Assembly (NCBI GenBank): GCA_026392325.1
Contig: JAPLCH010000157.1
Span: 2,530-9,055 of the forward strand
Direction: 5' to 3'
DNA: 6,526 nucleotides
Source: Solirubrobacterales bacterium
GTDB taxonomy: Bacteria > Actinomycetota > Thermoleophilia > Solirubrobacterales > Solirubrobacteraceae
Positions within the stretch are counted from its first letter, which is position 1, and the number at the start of each line of letters is the position of its first letter. The position numbers and the translations under genes were made by a program. This document shows positions 4,824 through 6,526 of the stretch, piece after piece. The notes under the pieces are model-generated. The model did not search any database. It worked only from the letters and a program-made list of their open reading frames with translations, and was not told the origin of the DNA.

Positions 4824-5959
4824 CTACTTGTAAGCGCCAGCCTCGGCCTTCGCAACAGTAAGAAGGTTGCCCATCGCGATGTTCATGTCGGCAAGGTGGA
4901 GTCCCCAGCTTGCTGCAGGAAAAGCATTGAGCGGAGCCTTCGCGGTTCGACTGGTGACCATCAACACGTTCGCGCCGTTGCTCTTCACGCAGCTGGCCGA
5001 ATAGAGGTCAGGCAGTTGGATCCACTGGCTGGTGATGCCCTTCGGGAGGCCCATGCCAAGACCGCCAATGCCAAGGCCGATTGAGCTGCCTGGGGCAAAG
5101 GGGGCAGATGGGACGATCGTCGTCAGGTTGCCACTGCCGCCTGTGAGACTCGCGGGATTCGTGCAGAGAACTTCTTGAGTTGACAGGTCACCACCGACAG
5201 GGTCAAGGCCAGTCGAGACTGACCTGCCCCAAAATGAGTCAGTCGGGACTGTCTGGTTGAAGGCGGAGTAGCCGATCACGCAGTGCGTCTGGGTGTTCTT
5301 CTTGCACGCTTGAAGTCACCACCGCGGTCGCTTCCCTTCAAGACCTTCACATTGCCGCCAAGCAGGTGCGCGGCGACGATCTTCTTACGAACGGTGGCCT
5401 TTGGGTCAATCTCGGCCTTGATCAAACGACGCAGGGTGAACGAGCCCTGCGAGTGGCCGATCAGAATAACGCCGCGCCCCTTGTTGTAGTGGGCGAGGTA
5501 GTCATTCCAAGCGCTCTTGACGTCGCCGTACGCCTGGTCAGCCATCGCTTGAGTGGCTTGGTCTTGGCGGCCGAGTCCGTAGATGGTCAGCTGGCGGTAG
5601 ACGGGCGCGTAGACCTTGCAGATACGGTTGTAAGGGGCAGCTTGGAAGAGGGCAATCGCCTTGAGCTCAGGACTAGTCGCAAAGTCCGCAACCATGGTCT
5701 GCTCGTCGCTGACGGTGGGGTAGACGTAGAAACAGTCGACCTTTGGCTTTGAGGAAACCGAAATGCTCGAGATGCTGCGTGAGTTGTTGGCGAGAACAGT
5801 CGAAGTTGACTGCTTTGTCGCGCAAGGGTTAGCCGCAGCCGAGAGGGTGGGCGAGCACAGCCAAGTGGTGCTGGCGGAAGCTGACCCGGTGGCAGCACCG
5901 AGAGCGACTGTTGCTGCGCAGGTTGCAAGGCTGAGGACAAGGATGCGTGATTGGTTCAT
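4824..5959 (-). pseudogene. Secreted DUF3089-type alpha/beta hydrolase, frameshifted
   Basis: Two frames make one protein of about 378 residues. The first frame (from ATG 5959) has a signal peptide at 1-30 with cleavage near SASAS. It continues with KVDCFYVYPTVSDEQ (73-87), the conserved start of DUF3089 proteins, and the nucleophile elbow GHSQG with Ser170. After GGDFK (217, bases 5311-5309) the frame breaks and ends early at 5276. The other frame continues as CKKNTQTHCVIGYSAF from 5306, and later has WGLHLADMN, whose His is the probable catalytic histidine, ending at TAG 4824. One base is missing between the two, or a larger 3n+1 loss: related proteins, as I remember them, have a few more residues between GGDF and the Cys. 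The family is thought to be esterase or lipase-like. All catalytic parts are present, so this is a recent break or a sequence error. The ATG lies 6 bases after a -10 box. Confidence 0.85.
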
Positions 5960-5965
5960 TCACGA

Positions 5966-5994
5966 AGGTTACTGGGCTCACTCGCAGTAGTCAA
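5966..5994 (-). promoter_or_regulatory. Leaderless promoter of the DUF3089 hydrolase gene
   Basis: TTGACT (5994-5989), a 17-base spacer and TAACCT (5971-5966) are followed by 6 bases and then the ATG. This is a near-ideal housekeeping promoter placed so that transcription begins at the start codon. No Shine-Dalgarno sequence is present. Confidence 0.7.
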
Positions 5995-6100
5995 ACGAGC
6001 GCCGGCGGTATCTCCTGCCAAAGAGCAGTGAACACGTACTCTGTGGCGCCGTCCATAACCTCCCTACTGACCCGCGCAGCTTAAGGGAGATTCGGGGTGT

Positions 6101-6154
6101 TTGCTACAGGGTTGCTACCCGCACCATACGTGCGGAGCAGGGCTTGCTACCTGC
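6101..6154. repeat. Three TTGCTAC copies with tandem small hairpins
   Basis: TTGCTAC occurs at 6101-6107, 6112-6118 and 6144-6150. Three short stems lie side by side: GGGT/ACCC (6109-6112, 6117-6120), CCGCAC/GTGCGG (6119-6124, 6130-6135; sharing two bases with the first) and GCAGG/CCTGC (6137-6141, 6150-6154). Two of the TTGCTAC copies sit in or at the loops of the outer stems. Another stem, CTCCCT (6060-6065) with AGGGAG (6084-6089), lies nearby. The region 5995-6186 has no convincing gene. Confidence 0.4.
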
Positions 6155-6169
6155 CGTAGGTGACTGGAA

Positions 6170-6186
6170 CGGAGTTCGAAACCCCG
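6170..6186 (-). terminator. Hairpin at the 3' end of the right-edge gene
   Basis: On the minus strand CGGGG (6186-6182) pairs with CTCCG (6174-6170) with one mismatch around a 7-base loop TTTCGAA. It lies directly after the TGA at 6189-6187 and is followed by TTCC. This suits a gene end. The plus strand reads like a tRNA T-arm, which I rejected as a tRNA. Confidence 0.35.
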
Positions 6187-6526
6187 TCAGGCAAAGTTGC
6201 GGTTGACGAAGCTTCGCGGACTGTTCGTGCTCGGGTGGGATCGTCAGGTCCGCGAGCAGAAGAGCAATGGCACTTGCCGGGCTACTGCAGTCGGAGATCG
6301 CATTGATGCGGAGTGCACTCTTACTCGGGGCACCGGGTAGACAGCCGGATACGGCTGGTCACCGTCGGCAGCTGCGTTGAAGGGGTCTTTCCAATTCATC
6401 ACCTTGGACCCGCAGTACTGCGCGGTTGGAGTGTTGTAGATGCCGGCCTTCTTCGGCCAGCGAACGGCAATTGGAAAGTCACCGAAGACGTTGTTTGGGA
6501 GCCCGATTCCGGTTGCCGTCCATGTA
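6187..6526 (-). pseudogene. 3' part of a gene of unknown function, apparently frameshifted, 5' end outside window
   Basis: In the frame read from 6525, codons are clearly protein-like (TWTATGIGLPNNVFGDFP..., then KDPFNAAADGDQPYPAVYP). After 6334 that frame turns arginine- and serine-rich and stops at TGA 6246-6244. From 6331 a neighbouring frame, one base short, carries convincing sequence (SALRINAISDCSSPASAIA, then LLLADLTIPPEHEQSA) with GC-rich third positions. Near 6214 one extra base returns to the first frame, giving SFVNRNFA and a TGA at 6189-6187, with a hairpin right behind it. The two changes cancel. I do not recognise the family. If the sequence is taken literally, the protein ends at 6244. 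The reconstruction is an inference from codon pattern; it is strong for the first shift and weaker for the second. Confidence 0.5.

Noticed and set aside
4402..4833. 143-residue plus-strand open frame opposite the MFS remnant
   Set aside because: The minus strand shows membrane segments and YnfM-like motifs, while this frame is low in hydrophobic residues and has no motif.
5366..5752. 128-residue plus-strand open frame opposite the hydrolase
   Set aside because: It mirrors the hydrolase codons; the opposite strand has clear DUF3089 motifs and GHSQG.
6123..6193. tRNA-like T-arm CGGAG-TTCGAAA-CCCCG at 6170-6186
   Set aside because: No 5' acceptor strand complementary to 6187-6193 lies at the right distance, the only anticodon-like stem has an 8-base loop, and one T-stem pair is mismatched. 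It fits a gene-end hairpin better.

Overview
The window looks like chromosomal DNA from an actinobacterium of moderately high GC content. The evidence is the GC-rich third codon positions, secreted proteins with alanine-rich signal peptides, an Ig-like surface module of the 'YxW...GAT...DVGHTL' type that is common in Actinomycetota (notably Thermoleophilia and freshwater lineages), and promoters placed so close to start codons that several transcripts should be leaderless. The assignment is an inference from style, not from a marker gene.

Left part (1-1539). A minus-strand secreted protein with tandem Ig-like modules runs off the left edge. It is divergent from a small plus-strand lipoprotein. 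Between them lies a roughly 100-base nested inverted repeat. The lipoprotein gene is followed by a hairpin.

Centre-left (1540-3424). This is the clearest functional unit: a MarR-type repressor gene on the minus strand, divergent from a plus-strand pair encoding an NmrA-like NAD(P)-binding protein and a small muconolactone-isomerase-like protein. The shared 66-base gap and the start of marR hold three TTGC-type operator candidates. One covers the marR start codon, and two overlap the predicted -35 and -10 of the nmrA-like gene. The simplest reading is a self-repressing switch that senses a small molecule or redox state and controls a two-gene operon. A 10-bp perfect hairpin separates this operon from the convergent block on its right.

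Right part (3425-6526), all minus strand. In transcription order from the right these are: the 3' part of a gene of unknown function that enters at the edge and appears frameshifted; a secreted DUF3089-type alpha/beta hydrolase gene with a good leaderless promoter but a frameshift in the middle; the last five membrane segments of a YnfM-like MFS transporter with no 5' half; and an intact secreted protein of unknown function whose GTG start lies inside an 18-bp palindrome. Three consecutive damaged genes suggest either a decaying chromosomal stretch or base-level assembly errors; the sequence alone cannot separate these. I see no rRNA, tRNA, CRISPR array, transposase or phage gene. No stretch of 300 bases or more lacks a gene or gene remnant. 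The most interesting items are the marR/nmrA operator layout, the palindrome-buried GTG start, and the nested inverted repeat at 776-875.
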